The notes: generated from the sequence alone by a model not told the origin. Positions 13,574 through 21,842 are shown, numbered from the stretch's first letter. The stretch: 23,607 nt of DNA from an uncultured Marvinbryantia sp. (GCA_934373455.1 CAKRON010000030.1:1-23607); one strand, 5' to 3'. A program made the numbers and translations.

Positions 13574-14686
13574 ATGAACAGTGAAAAAAAACCGTGGTAT
13601 TTGCAGATAAAAGATTATCTATTAAATGAGATTACAGAAAAAAGATTGCAAGAAGGAGATATGCTTCCGTCGGAAAAGGAATTATCAGAAAAATTTCAAG
13701 TTAGTCGTATAACGGTAAGAAGAGCGATGGCAGAATTGGAGCAAGAAAATATTATTTCAAGATATCCTGGTAAAGGCACTTTTGTTTCATCTAAGCAATT
13801 GGTATCAATGGTTCAGGAGAAAAGTAGTCAAAGTAAGAAAAGAACGCCATATTTGATTGGAGTGATCATGAGTCATTTAGATTCGCCGTTTCAAGTATCA
13901 TTACTCCAGTCTTTAGAAACTGCTATTGGAAAAAGAGGTTATCAATTGATGTTTGGTCTGTCTCATGGGAAACATAAAATTGAGAATGAATTAATTGATA
14001 GAATGCGTGAGCACGGAGTAGATGGATTGATTATTTATCCAGTAGATGGAGCGTTTTATAGTGAGAAAATTTTGCAAATGAATATGGAAGGTTTTCCTGT
14101 CGTTTTAGTAGATCGATATTTGCCAGGGGTAAATACGTGCAGTGTTTATTCGGATGACCGAAAAGGTGGACAAATGTTAGGAGAATATCTTGTAAACAAG
14201 GGGCATAAACGAATTGCGTTATTCTCACAAAATCCTGAAAACACTGTTTGTTTGATGAATAGAATAGAAGGATTCAGATATGCTCTTTTGTGTGCAGGAA
14301 TTCCTTATAGAGAAGAAGACTGTATAGAAAACTTGGTTAATTGTTCTGTGAATCATGAACCGCAGCAATACGAGAAGAATATCAAAATAATTGAGGAGTT
14401 TCTAAAGAATCATTCTGATATAACGGCAGTTTATTGCACGATTGCGACTTTTGCGATGAATACACTTTGCGCTATCAGAAATTTAAAAAAAGATATAGAG
14501 ATTGTATGCTTTGATAATGTAGAACCATATCAATGGACGGAAAAGTTGTTTATTCCCTATATTTCTCATCCAGAAACTGAAATGGGAACTAAAGCGGTTG
14601 AATCTTTGATAAAACTCCTTGAAGGGGAGAACCCTCAAAGTATTATTATTCCATGTGAATTAGTAGATATTCAAAAAGAAAAATAA
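13574..14686 (+). CDS. GntR/LacI-type transcriptional regulator (AraR-like architecture)
   Basis: A 370-residue sugar-responsive regulator. The N-terminal GntR winged helix (1-75) has WYLQIKDYLLNEI, GDMLPSEKELSEKFQVSRIT, VRRAMAELEQENIISRYPGK and GTFVSS. The rest is a periplasmic-binding-protein-like effector domain of LacI type (IGVIMSHLDSPFQVSLLQSL, GVDGLIIYPVDG, VLVDRYLPGV, VYSDDRKGGQMLGEYLVNKG, IEIVCFDNVEPYQ). This pairing is found in AraR-like regulators that release operators on binding a small ligand. ATG 13574 has AGAGGG 5 nt upstream, so the in-frame GTG at 13547 is unlikely. It probably controls the operon that starts at 14870, whose promoter shares its repeats. Confidence 0.9.
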   Translation: MNSEKKPWYLQIKDYLLNEITEKRLQEGDMLPSEKELSEKFQVSRITVRRAMAELEQENIISRYPGKGTFVSSKQLVSMVQEKSSQSKKRTPYLIGVIMSHLDSPFQVSLLQSLETAIGKRGYQLMFGLSHGKHKIENELIDRMREHGVDGLIIYPVDGAFYSEKILQMNMEGFPVVLVDRYLPGVNTCSVYSDDRKGGQMLGEYLVNKGHKRIALFSQNPENTVCLMNRIEGFRYALLCAGIPYREEDCIENLVNCSVNHEPQQYEKNIKIIEEFLKNHSDITAVYCTIATFAMNTLCAIRNLKKDIEIVCFDNVEPYQWTEKLFIPYISHPETEMGTKAVESLIKLLEGENPQSIIIPCELVDIQKEK

Positions 14687-14703
14687 ATATATTAATTTTA
14701 ATG

Positions 14704-14737
14704 AAACCGGTTGTTGTAAATAAAGCAACTGGTTTTT
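14704..14737 (+). terminator. Intrinsic terminator after the regulator
   Basis: AAACCGGTTG (14704-14713) pairs with CAACTGGTTT (14726-14735) with one G-T wobble, and TTTTT follows. It separates the regulator from the transport operon, which has its own promoter. Confidence 0.8.
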
Positions 14738-14755
14738 ATATTAAATAACCACACA

Positions 14756-14827
14756 AATGTATTAAATGTACTATTTATTATTAAGATGATGAATATAATT
14801 GACAAATAATACATATAATGATACAAT
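14756..14827 (+). promoter_or_regulatory. Operon promoter with operator-like repeats
   Basis: TTGACA (14799-14804), a 17-nt spacer and TACAAT (14822-14827) form a near-consensus promoter. AATGTATTA (14756-14764) and AATGTACTA (14765-14773) are tandem copies of the motif seen at the regulator promoter. ATAATACAT (14806-14814), its reverse complement, sits between -35 and -10, where a bound repressor would block polymerase. Transcription should start near 14834. Confidence 0.7.
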
Positions 14828-14869
14828 GCAGACATGAGAAAAGCGTATCATAGAAAGTGGGGGATAAAA

Positions 14870-16150
14870 ATGAATACGAAAGAACAGGTGATGAAAAAAA
14901 TTGATTCTTGTGTGCAGGAATATGTTGATTTTCTAAAAGAAGTAGTATCTGCAGATACAAGAATTTTTGAACATGGGAAACGTGGAAATGAAGATAATGG
15001 GCAAAAAATTGTCAAAAAATTTTTAGAAAAGTATGGTGCAGAAATTGATGAATTTGAACCTACATATGAAGAAATGAGTTTCTGTCCAGAAGTTAATTTG
15101 GATCATGAATACGAGGGGCGACATAATGTAGTTGGAACATTTAAAGGAAAAGGTGGAGGAAAATCACTCTTATTCAACGGTCATATGGATACTGTTGATT
15201 TTGGAGATTTGAGTCTTTGGAAAACAGGTCCAACACAGCCTTTTATTAATGATGGCAAATTATATGGTCGTGGTGCGTGTGATATGAAAGGTGGATTATG
15301 CGCCTCTTTAATGGCAATGAAAGCCATTTGTGATTGTAATATTCAATTAAAAGGAGATGTTTTCTATGAATCAGTAATAGATGAAGAAGGAGGGGGGAAT
15401 GGAACACTATCTTGTTGTGCCAGAGGGTATCATGCTGATGCAGGGATTATACCGGAACCTTCAGATTTATGGTTGGCACCGGCACATATGGGGTGGTTAA
15501 TTTATGAAGTGGAAGTAGAAGGAAGAGCAAATCATTGTGGAGCTAAATGGGATGGAGTAAATGCTATTGAAAAAATGGAGAAGATTATAATAGGGTTACA
15601 GGAAGCAGAACGAGAATGGGCATTAACGAGAAGACATCCATATTTGCCACCGCAAAGCCTTAGTATTGATACAATTAATGGTGGTGTTGCATCTACAATT
15701 GTGCCAGATAAGTGTAAGATGGAATTTATTGTTCATTTTCAACCACATTATGAAGAAGGATATACATGGATGGGAGAAAAGTATGACAAAGAAGTTCGGG
15801 AAATTATAAAGCGCATCGCTATTAGTGATCCATGGATGGAGAAACATTTACCAAAAGTAACCTTATATCAATTGGGAAGCTCATGTGATATAGGAATAGA
15901 GCATCCGATTTGTGTTGAACTTTCAGAACAAACAATGCAAATAAGGGGAGAAGCACCAAAATGTAAAGGATTAGTCAGTGGGGCAGATGGTAGACTGTTG
16001 AACAATTATGCAAATACGCCAACTGTACATTTTGGACCTGGCGCTATGGAGATAGGACATACAGTTAATGAATACATACCATTACAAGAGTATATTGATT
16101 GCATTAAAATTTTTGCAGGAACAATTATGGATTGGTGCGGAGTAGTTTAA
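14870..16150 (+). CDS. M20-family metallohydrolase, ArgE/DapE-type deacylase
   Basis: A cytoplasmic di-zinc amidohydrolase of 426 residues. Members remove acyl groups from N-acylated amino acids or cut short peptides. Metal and catalytic residues are visible: H105 and D107 (FNGHMDTVDFG), D138 (RGACDMKGG), E172/E173 (VIDEEGGGNG), E196 (IIPEPSD) and a late His in IGHTVNEYIP. The dimerisation domain has YEVEVEGRANHCGAKWDGVN. ATG 14870 follows GGGGG by 6 nt. ATG 14834 falls at the predicted transcription start and is rejected. As the first gene of an importer operon it probably acts on the imported compound. The substrate cannot be read from the sequence. Confidence 0.88.
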   Translation: MNTKEQVMKKIDSCVQEYVDFLKEVVSADTRIFEHGKRGNEDNGQKIVKKFLEKYGAEIDEFEPTYEEMSFCPEVNLDHEYEGRHNVVGTFKGKGGGKSLLFNGHMDTVDFGDLSLWKTGPTQPFINDGKLYGRGACDMKGGLCASLMAMKAICDCNIQLKGDVFYESVIDEEGGGNGTLSCCARGYHADAGIIPEPSDLWLAPAHMGWLIYEVEVEGRANHCGAKWDGVNAIEKMEKIIIGLQEAEREWALTRRHPYLPPQSLSIDTINGGVASTIVPDKCKMEFIVHFQPHYEEGYTWMGEKYDKEVREIIKRIAISDPWMEKHLPKVTLYQLGSSCDIGIEHPICVELSEQTMQIRGEAPKCKGLVSGADGRLLNNYANTPTVHFGPGAMEIGHTVNEYIPLQEYIDCIKIFAGTIMDWCGVV

Positions 16151-16163
16151 AGGTGGTGAAAGC

Positions 16164-17651
16164 ATGCAGGAAATTTTAGCAATGAATGGAATTGTTAAAG
16201 AATTTCCAGGAGTAAAAGCTCTGAAAGGGGTACATTTAGATCTGCGTTCAGGTGAAGTCCATGCTTTAGTGGGAGAAAATGGAGCTGGAAAATCTACTTT
16301 AATGAAAATTCTGACAGGTAGTTATCAGGCTGATCAGGGCGAAATTATTTATATGGGGGAGAAAATTGAAGTTTCTAATCCAAGAAAAGCTCAAGATATT
16401 GGAATCAATATTGTTCATCAGGAAATTAATTTAATGCCGGATCTTACTGTTGCAGAAAATATTTTTGTAGGATATGAACCACGTGTAAAAGGATTTCCAT
16501 TTGTTTTTGATTTTAGAAAGATGAACCAGCAAGCAACGGAGGTGCTTCAAGAAATAGGATTACATATTTCGCCCACGACCATCACTGGAGAATTGAGCGT
16601 GGCGCAGAGGCAAATGGTAGCAATTGCAAGAATGCTGGCGCTAAATAGCAAAATTGTTATTCTCGATGAGCCAACGGCCGCATTAGCAGCTGCTGAAGTA
16701 GACACTTTATTTAATATAATTGCGAAGTTGAAGAAAAAGGGTATTGGGATTGTATATATTTCACATCGTTTGGAAGAATTGGATGTTGTAGCAGATCGTG
16801 TTAGTATCTTCCGAGATGGGGAATATATTGGTACAAAAGAATATCAAGAAACTAATAAAGAAGAACTAATATCACTTATGGTGGGAAGAAAACTTGAAAA
16901 TCAGTATCCAAATCATTTTGCAAAGCGCGGAAAGGAATTGTTGAAAATAAATTGCCTGACAACTAAACAGGGATTGGATATAAAAGATATTACTCTTTAT
17001 CAAGGAGAAATACTTGGAATATATGGTTTAGTTGGAGCTGGTAGAACAGAATTTGCAAGAGCATTATTTGGAGCGGATAAGGCAGAAAAATATGATGTTC
17101 TGATACAAGGAAAACAAATTGGTGTTAAAAATACCGCAGATGCAGTTAAAAATGGCTTGGGTTATTTGACAGAAGACAGAAAAAAAGATGGATTGGCTTT
17201 AGGACTCGATATAGAAAACAATATTAGTATGGCGAACTTGAAACGTTTTTCTATGCATGGTGTAATGAGAAATAAGGATTGTGAAATAAATGCAGAAGAA
17301 TATGTAAAAAAATTAAAAATAAGAACGCCTTCTATTTATCAGCTAGCAAAGAACTTAAGCGGTGGTAACCAACAGAAAATTATTATTGCAAAATGGCTTA
17401 CGAGAAATGCACGTATTTTAGTCTTCGATGAACCAACAAGAGGAATTGATGTTGGCGCAAGAAAAGAGGTGTATGAGTTACTAAACAGATTGGTTGAAGC
17501 TGGTGTAGGAGTTATTGTTATTTCTTCTGATTTGCCTGAAGTAATTGGAGTATCTGATCGTATTATGGTGATGCATGATTTCCGTTTTACTGGAGAATTG
17601 AGTAAAGAAGAGATTACACAGGAAAAACTGCTAACAATGGCAGTTCGATAA
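16164..17651 (+). CDS. Ribose-type sugar ABC transporter, two-domain ATP-binding protein
   Basis: A 495-residue RbsA/MglA-like ATPase made of two fused nucleotide-binding domains. Domain 1 has Walker A GENGAGKST (37-45), signature LSVAQRQMVAIAR and Walker B IVILDEPTAAL. Domain 2 has the degenerate P-loop GLVGAGRTEFARALFGA typical of the family, signature LSGGNQQKIIIAKWL and ILVFDEPTRGIDVG. It energises import through the permease encoded next. It starts 13 nt after the deacylase stop with AAAGGTGG upstream. Such importers carry pentoses, galactose, inositol, nucleosides or AI-2, so the substrate class is broad. Confidence 0.93.
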   Translation: MQEILAMNGIVKEFPGVKALKGVHLDLRSGEVHALVGENGAGKSTLMKILTGSYQADQGEIIYMGEKIEVSNPRKAQDIGINIVHQEINLMPDLTVAENIFVGYEPRVKGFPFVFDFRKMNQQATEVLQEIGLHISPTTITGELSVAQRQMVAIARMLALNSKIVILDEPTAALAAAEVDTLFNIIAKLKKKGIGIVYISHRLEELDVVADRVSIFRDGEYIGTKEYQETNKEELISLMVGRKLENQYPNHFAKRGKELLKINCLTTKQGLDIKDITLYQGEILGIYGLVGAGRTEFARALFGADKAEKYDVLIQGKQIGVKNTADAVKNGLGYLTEDRKKDGLALGLDIENNISMANLKRFSMHGVMRNKDCEINAEEYVKKLKIRTPSIYQLAKNLSGGNQQKIIIAKWLTRNARILVFDEPTRGIDVGARKEVYELLNRLVEAGVGVIVISSDLPEVIGVSDRIMVMHDFRFTGELSKEEITQEKLLTMAVR

Positions 17652-17676
17652 ATTGGCTTAACGGAGGAAGGACAAA

Positions 17677-18633
17677 ATGGGTAATAAAGTAGACACTTTT
17701 TCAAAGAGCAGTAAGGTGACCACTCAATTAAAAGCTTTTTTACCATTAGTTTTATTAGGATTAGTTTTTACAATTTTGAGTGGAAATTTCTTGACAAGTA
17801 ATAATTTAATTACAACATTACAGCAAGCAACTAATATTGCGATTCTCGCATATGCTGAAACCATGGTTATTATTACTGGAGGCATTGATCTCTCACTAGG
17901 TTCGATTCTTGGCGTAGCAGGAGTTGTAGTAGGAAAATTAATCTTGGCTGGTGTACCAGTTTGGATCTCGGTTATAGCCGGTATTATGTTTGGGGGATTA
18001 TGTGGATTTATTAATGGTTTTGTAATTACAAGAATGAAACTAATTCCTTTTATTGCAACGTTAGGTATGCAAAATATAGCAAGAGGAATAGCATATGTAT
18101 TGACAAATTCTCTTCCTGTTTCTGGATTGGATGAAAAATTGTATTTTATTGGTGGTGGTAGTGTTGGAAAAATTCCGGTACCAGTTATCATTATGTTTGT
18201 GCTTGCTGTTATATTTGCATTTATTATGAAAAAAACTTCATTTGGAAGAAAAGTTTATGCAATTGGAAGTAATAGGGAGGCTGCAAGGCTTTCTGGTATT
18301 ACTGTAAAAAATGTTGAATTGTGGGTATTTACTATTGGAGGGTTACTTGCAGGTTTAGTGGGAGTCATTCTTGCAGCCAGAGTATTATCATCACAGCCAA
18401 ATGCAGGTATTGGATATGAGAGCGATGCAATAGCAGCAGTTTTTATCGGTGGTACTAGTCCATTAGGAGGTGCAGGAACCATAATGGGAACAGTGATAGG
18501 GGCATTGACCATAGCTGTTTTGAAAAATGGTTTGAATTTACTGCAAGTAAATCCATTTTGGCAACAGATTGCTATTGGTTTGGTAATTATAGTTGCAGTT
18601 TTTGTAGATAGTTTGAGAAGAAAAAATAAATAA
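17677..18633 (+). CDS. Ribose-type sugar ABC transporter permease
   Basis: A 318-residue RbsC-like membrane protein with about eight or more hydrophobic segments. Family marks are YAETMVIITGGIDLSLGSILG, GFINGFVITRMKLIPFIATLGM, SFGRKVYAIGSNREAARLSGI (the cytoplasmic coupling loop that meets the ATPase) and GIGYESDAIAAVFIGGTSPLGG. It forms the channel of the importer. ACGGAGGA lies ahead of the ATG, 25 nt after the ATPase stop. The base composition is conspicuously AT-rich. Confidence 0.93.
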   Translation: MGNKVDTFSKSSKVTTQLKAFLPLVLLGLVFTILSGNFLTSNNLITTLQQATNIAILAYAETMVIITGGIDLSLGSILGVAGVVVGKLILAGVPVWISVIAGIMFGGLCGFINGFVITRMKLIPFIATLGMQNIARGIAYVLTNSLPVSGLDEKLYFIGGGSVGKIPVPVIIMFVLAVIFAFIMKKTSFGRKVYAIGSNREAARLSGITVKNVELWVFTIGGLLAGLVGVILAARVLSSQPNAGIGYESDAIAAVFIGGTSPLGGAGTIMGTVIGALTIAVLKNGLNLLQVNPFWQQIAIGLVIIVAVFVDSLRRKNK

Positions 18634-18651
18634 AAAATAAAGGGAGGAAAC

Positions 18652-19623
18652 ATGATGAAAACGAACATTATGAAGAAAGCAGTAGCATTTGGTCTAGCTA
18701 TGGGAGTTGTAACACTCTTACCATTAACAGCACAGGCAGAGGGACATACGTTTGCGCTGGTTACTCATTCTACTCAGTCTACATATTGGCAGACATTAAA
18801 TGCAGGAGCAGAGGCCGCTGCTGCAGAAAGTGGCGATGAAATTTATTTTACGGCGCCTGTAAATGGTAGCACAGATATTAATGGTCAGGTGGATGTAATG
18901 CAAACATGTATTGATAAGGGCGTGGATGGAATCATGCTTGCAGCTGCTGATGTAGATGCATTGGTCCCAATAACGGAACAGGCAATAGAAAAAGGAATTC
19001 CAGTAGTTGCTGTAGATTGCGGATTGAATAGTGACAAGGTAATTTCATCTATTGCGACAGATAATGCAGGTGCAGCAGCAGAGTTAGCAAAAAAGGTTGC
19101 AGTAGATATCGAAGAAGAGGGAAAAGTAGCAATTATCAGTTATGCAGCAGGAATGCAGACAGGATCTTTGAGAGAAGATGGATTTAGAAAAGAAATGGAA
19201 AATTATCCAAATATCACATTACTTGAAACGCAATTTTATAACAATGACACACAAAAAGCATTGGAAGTAACGCAGAATTTGTTGACTGCTAATACAGACT
19301 TAAAAGCGATCTATGCGATGAATGAATTTGGTATTGTTGGTGCAAGCCGTGCTTTGATGGAAAAGTCTATTGATACGATTAAGGTATATGGATTTGATTT
19401 TTCTAATGATGTGCTTCCACTCTTAGAATCTGGTGTCTGTACAGGAACTATGGTTCAAAAACCATATGATATGGGATATGTTGGAGTACAGTCTTTGAAC
19501 GCTTACCTTGATGGGGATACAGTAGAAAAATCTATTGATTCAGGTTGTGTTTTAGTTACACCTGAGAATTATAAAGAGGAAGATATTTATAATGTCTTAT
19601 ATCCAATGGGAAATGAGCAGTAA
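18652..19623 (+). CDS. Ribose-type ABC transporter substrate-binding protein without a lipobox
   Basis: A 323-residue periplasmic-binding-protein type 1 (RbsB-like) solute receptor. Residues 1-30 are a classical signal peptide (basic start, hydrophobic core AVAFGLAMGVVTLLPLT, likely cleavage after AQA). No Cys occurs at the cleavage site, although Gram-positive binding proteins are normally lipoproteins. The mature domain has STYWQTLNAGAEAAAAESG, CIDKGVDGIMLAAADVDAL, GIPVVAVDCGLNSDKV and IYAMNEFGIVGASRALMEK, the usual ligand-cleft strands. GGAGG precedes two adjacent ATGs; the second (18655) has the better spacing. The protein would be exported and bind the solute for the RbsC-like permease. 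Confidence 0.9.
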   Translation: MMKTNIMKKAVAFGLAMGVVTLLPLTAQAEGHTFALVTHSTQSTYWQTLNAGAEAAAAESGDEIYFTAPVNGSTDINGQVDVMQTCIDKGVDGIMLAAADVDALVPITEQAIEKGIPVVAVDCGLNSDKVISSIATDNAGAAAELAKKVAVDIEEEGKVAIISYAAGMQTGSLREDGFRKEMENYPNITLLETQFYNNDTQKALEVTQNLLTANTDLKAIYAMNEFGIVGASRALMEKSIDTIKVYGFDFSNDVLPLLESGVCTGTMVQKPYDMGYVGVQSLNAYLDGDTVEKSIDSGCVLVTPENYKEEDIYNVLYPMGNEQ

Positions 19624-19648
19624 TTTTTAAAGCATACTAGGAGGTTTT

Positions 19649-20392
19649 ATGAAAAAGAAAGTATTACTTGTAGGTGAGACATGCATTAATACAGTAATTT
19701 GCACCAAGGGGTTTGACTCTTTTAGTTCTTCCTATTTAGAAGAAGAATTTCATTTTATAAAGGAAGCGGTTGAGGCGGCCGGCTATGAATTTTTTAATAT
19801 CGGTTGTCAGGATGTTGATAAAAAATTTCCATCGTCAATAAAAGAGTTAGAACAATACAGTTGTATTATTTTTTCTGATGTAGGATCCAATTCATTCCTT
19901 CTTGGAAATGATACATATTTACGAGGAAGAAAATGTGTTGATAAGTTGGCACTGGTACGTGATTATGTATTAAATGGTGGGGCATTTATCATGGTAGGCG
20001 GATATTTGTCTTTTAGTGGATTTGAAGGAAAAGCTGGGTATTCCAGATGCGCAATTCAAGATATTTTGCCTGTAGAGTGTTCAAATAGTGATGATAGAAG
20101 AGAGCATCCTGAAGGAATTTGCCCAAAAACAGTATATGAACATGTGTCGCTTAAAAATATGCCTGCTCAATGGGAAGCGGTTTTAGGGTATAATAAAACT
20201 AAATTAAAAGATGGCTGTATTATGCCGGTAACTATTGATGATGATCCATATATTGCATATGGGGAATTTGGAAAAGGTAAATCGGCTGTTATCACATCAG
20301 ATTGTTGTCCTCATTGGGCACCAGTCGAGTTTCTACAATGGGAAGGCTATAAAGCGATGTGGCAAGGAATGCTTGAATATTTGACTAATTAA
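19649..20392 (+). CDS. Glutamine-amidotransferase-like protein (PF07090-like), probably not an amidotransferase
   Basis: A 247-residue flavodoxin-like protein resembling the class I amidotransferase-like group often found beside ribose-type ABC importers. Family stretches are VLLVGETCINTVICTKGFDSF, IIFSDVGSNSFLL, VRDYVLNGGAFIMVGGYLSFSG and YGEFGKGKSAVITSDCCPHWAP. At the nucleophile elbow, where active enzymes have G-x-C-x-G, the sequence is VGGYLSF, without Cys. It is therefore unlikely to hydrolyse glutamine and may bind or modify a sugar-like ligand. It starts 25 nt after the binding protein with AGGAGG upstream and is the last gene of the operon. Confidence 0.8.
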   Translation: MKKKVLLVGETCINTVICTKGFDSFSSSYLEEEFHFIKEAVEAAGYEFFNIGCQDVDKKFPSSIKELEQYSCIIFSDVGSNSFLLGNDTYLRGRKCVDKLALVRDYVLNGGAFIMVGGYLSFSGFEGKAGYSRCAIQDILPVECSNSDDRREHPEGICPKTVYEHVSLKNMPAQWEAVLGYNKTKLKDGCIMPVTIDDDPYIAYGEFGKGKSAVITSDCCPHWAPVEFLQWEGYKAMWQGMLEYLTN

Positions 20393-20421
20393 TAAAGTGT
20401 CAAAAATAAATTAAAAAGAAT

Positions 20422-20490
20422 AAAAGGCTGTGGAGTTTCAATGCACTGTAGTGTATTATCATTGAAAAAGTCTGAAACCACAGCCTTTTT
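20422..20490. terminator. Long bidirectional terminator hairpin between convergent genes
   Basis: AAAAGGCTGTGG-A-GTTTCA (from 20422) pairs with TGAAAC-CACAGCCTTTT (to about 20489), about 16 bp with one bulge. The T-run serves the plus strand and CCTTTTATTC serves the minus strand. Within the loop, CAATG/CATTG and CACT/AGTG can form further short stems. It ends both the importer operon and the isomerase gene. Confidence 0.85.
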
Positions 20491-20528
20491 GTAATTTTTA
20501 TATAACAAAAATCTTAGATATATAAAAA

Positions 20529-21776
20529 TTAATAGATTTTTTTATTTTTTACAGCCGGTGCAATAGACAGATTTGGCGCATAATATGGGATCAATGTTGC
20601 CTGTGTCGCATGATACAGGTCAGATTTTCCCGGCCATACAGTAGTCAGAAGTTCATTATTCTGATCCAGCTGATGGAACCAGGAGCCATGTACATGATCC
20701 AATACTTTTTCATCCAGATACTTCATAAATTTTGCATAGTCATCTGCATATTTCTGAATTTTTGTGACATGCCAGAGAACGGCAGAAGTATTGATGGCTT
20801 CAGCCAGTGTCCAGTGCATGCGATCGTGAACGACAGGATGCCCTTCCCAATCCGTAGTATAGCAGATACCAGGAGCACCATCAGCTTCCCAGGCATCTTC
20901 AATAGCGCGATTATACAGAGATTCTGCAATAGCGACATAGGAAGCGGCATTTTGCATATTGGTACGGTAGAAAGAAAGTGCCCATTGGGTGATCAGTCGT
21001 GCCCATTCGATTCCATGACCAGGTGTGGCGCCATATGGCTTAAATGGATCATCTGGTTGTTCCTTGTTACATTCCAGATCAGCAACCCAGTCTTTGGAGA
21101 AATGCTCTGGAATACGCCAGTTATTATTTTTAGCCCATCCGGCAACACGGTCAATAATTCTTCCGGCTCTGATACGATATTTTTCATCACCTGTTACATC
21201 AGCGGCTGCAAGGAAAGCTTCTACGGTATGCATATTGGCATTTAGGCCACGGTAATCATCCAGTACAGTAAATTCTGTGTTCCAGGTATCGCAGGATAGT
21301 CCTTCTTCTTCATTCCAGAAACGCAGGTCGTAAGTTTTTAAAGCTTCATCCAGCAGTTCCTGGGCACCAGGTCTTCCTGCCAGTACGCCTGAAGAAGCTG
21401 CCAGAATAACGAAAGCGTGGGCATAACATTGTTTGGTAGGTACGATTTCATTATTGGCAGTCAGCCCGGCATACCATCCACCGTTGACGTCATCGTGTAA
21501 TTCTCCGCGCAGACCCTTTAGTGCGGCATCTGCCAGTTCAGCACTGCCTTCATGTCCTAAGAAAGTTCCGATGCTGTATACATGAGCCATACGGCTGGTA
21601 ATCCATGTTTCCCGGTTGCGGTCTTTCCATGGTGTACCATCGTCACCAAGGTAATAAGATCCACCGCCCGGAGAAGGAAAAGCATGACCGAAATTCAGCA
21701 GTCCATTGCGAATGTCTTCCAAAAATTTCTTGTTTTCATCTGTATCAATCAGATATTTTTTATTTATATCACACAT
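20529..21776 (-). CDS. AGE-family aldose-ketose isomerase, YihS-like
   Basis: A 415-residue (alpha/alpha)6-barrel of the N-acylglucosamine 2-epimerase superfamily, closest by eye to YihS, which interconverts aldoses and ketoses such as mannose/fructose and sulfoquinovose/sulfofructose. Shared blocks include WITSRMAHVYSIGTFLGHEG, NGGWYAGL, YRGLNANMHTVEAFLAAADV, PYGATPGHGIEWARL, DAWEADGAPGICYTTDWEG and DLYHATQATLIPY. H183, H254 and H389 correspond to the catalytic histidines, with R62 and E257 near the sugar site. The start at 21776 is set by AGGGGGAA upstream; an in-frame upstream ATG would pass through the promoter. No sulfofructose transaldolase, kinase or aldolase is in the window, so the sugar remains open. 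Confidence 0.85.
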   Translation of the reverse strand: MCDINKKYLIDTDENKKFLEDIRNGLLNFGHAFPSPGGGSYYLGDDGTPWKDRNRETWITSRMAHVYSIGTFLGHEGSAELADAALKGLRGELHDDVNGGWYAGLTANNEIVPTKQCYAHAFVILAASSGVLAGRPGAQELLDEALKTYDLRFWNEEEGLSCDTWNTEFTVLDDYRGLNANMHTVEAFLAAADVTGDEKYRIRAGRIIDRVAGWAKNNNWRIPEHFSKDWVADLECNKEQPDDPFKPYGATPGHGIEWARLITQWALSFYRTNMQNAASYVAIAESLYNRAIEDAWEADGAPGICYTTDWEGHPVVHDRMHWTLAEAINTSAVLWHVTKIQKYADDYAKFMKYLDEKVLDHVHGSWFHQLDQNNELLTTVWPGKSDLYHATQATLIPYYAPNLSIAPAVKNKKIY

Positions 21777-21813
21777 TTTATGGTTCCCCCTGAAGTTTTC
21801 ATTTTCATGTTCT

Positions 21814-21842
21814 ATTATACTCGTACAGGTGGCAAAACTCAA
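21814..21842 (-). promoter_or_regulatory. Promoter of the isomerase gene
   Basis: On the minus strand, TTGAGT (21842-21837), a 17-nt spacer and a perfect TATAAT (21819-21814) lead to a start near 21807, about 30 nt before the coding start. Confidence 0.7.

Noticed and set aside
14834..14869. Upstream ATG of the M20 gene as the real start
   Set aside because: It coincides with the predicted transcription start, so it would be leaderless, whereas ATG 14870 has GGGGG at ideal spacing.
17724..18668. Two minus-strand frames opposite the permease gene
   Set aside because: They mirror the strongly biased, hydrophobic codons of the permease and have no motif of their own.
20610..21245. Plus-strand open frame (211 codons) opposite the isomerase gene
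   Set aside because: Antisense to a well-supported AGE-family gene, no recognisable domain and no suitable ribosome binding site.
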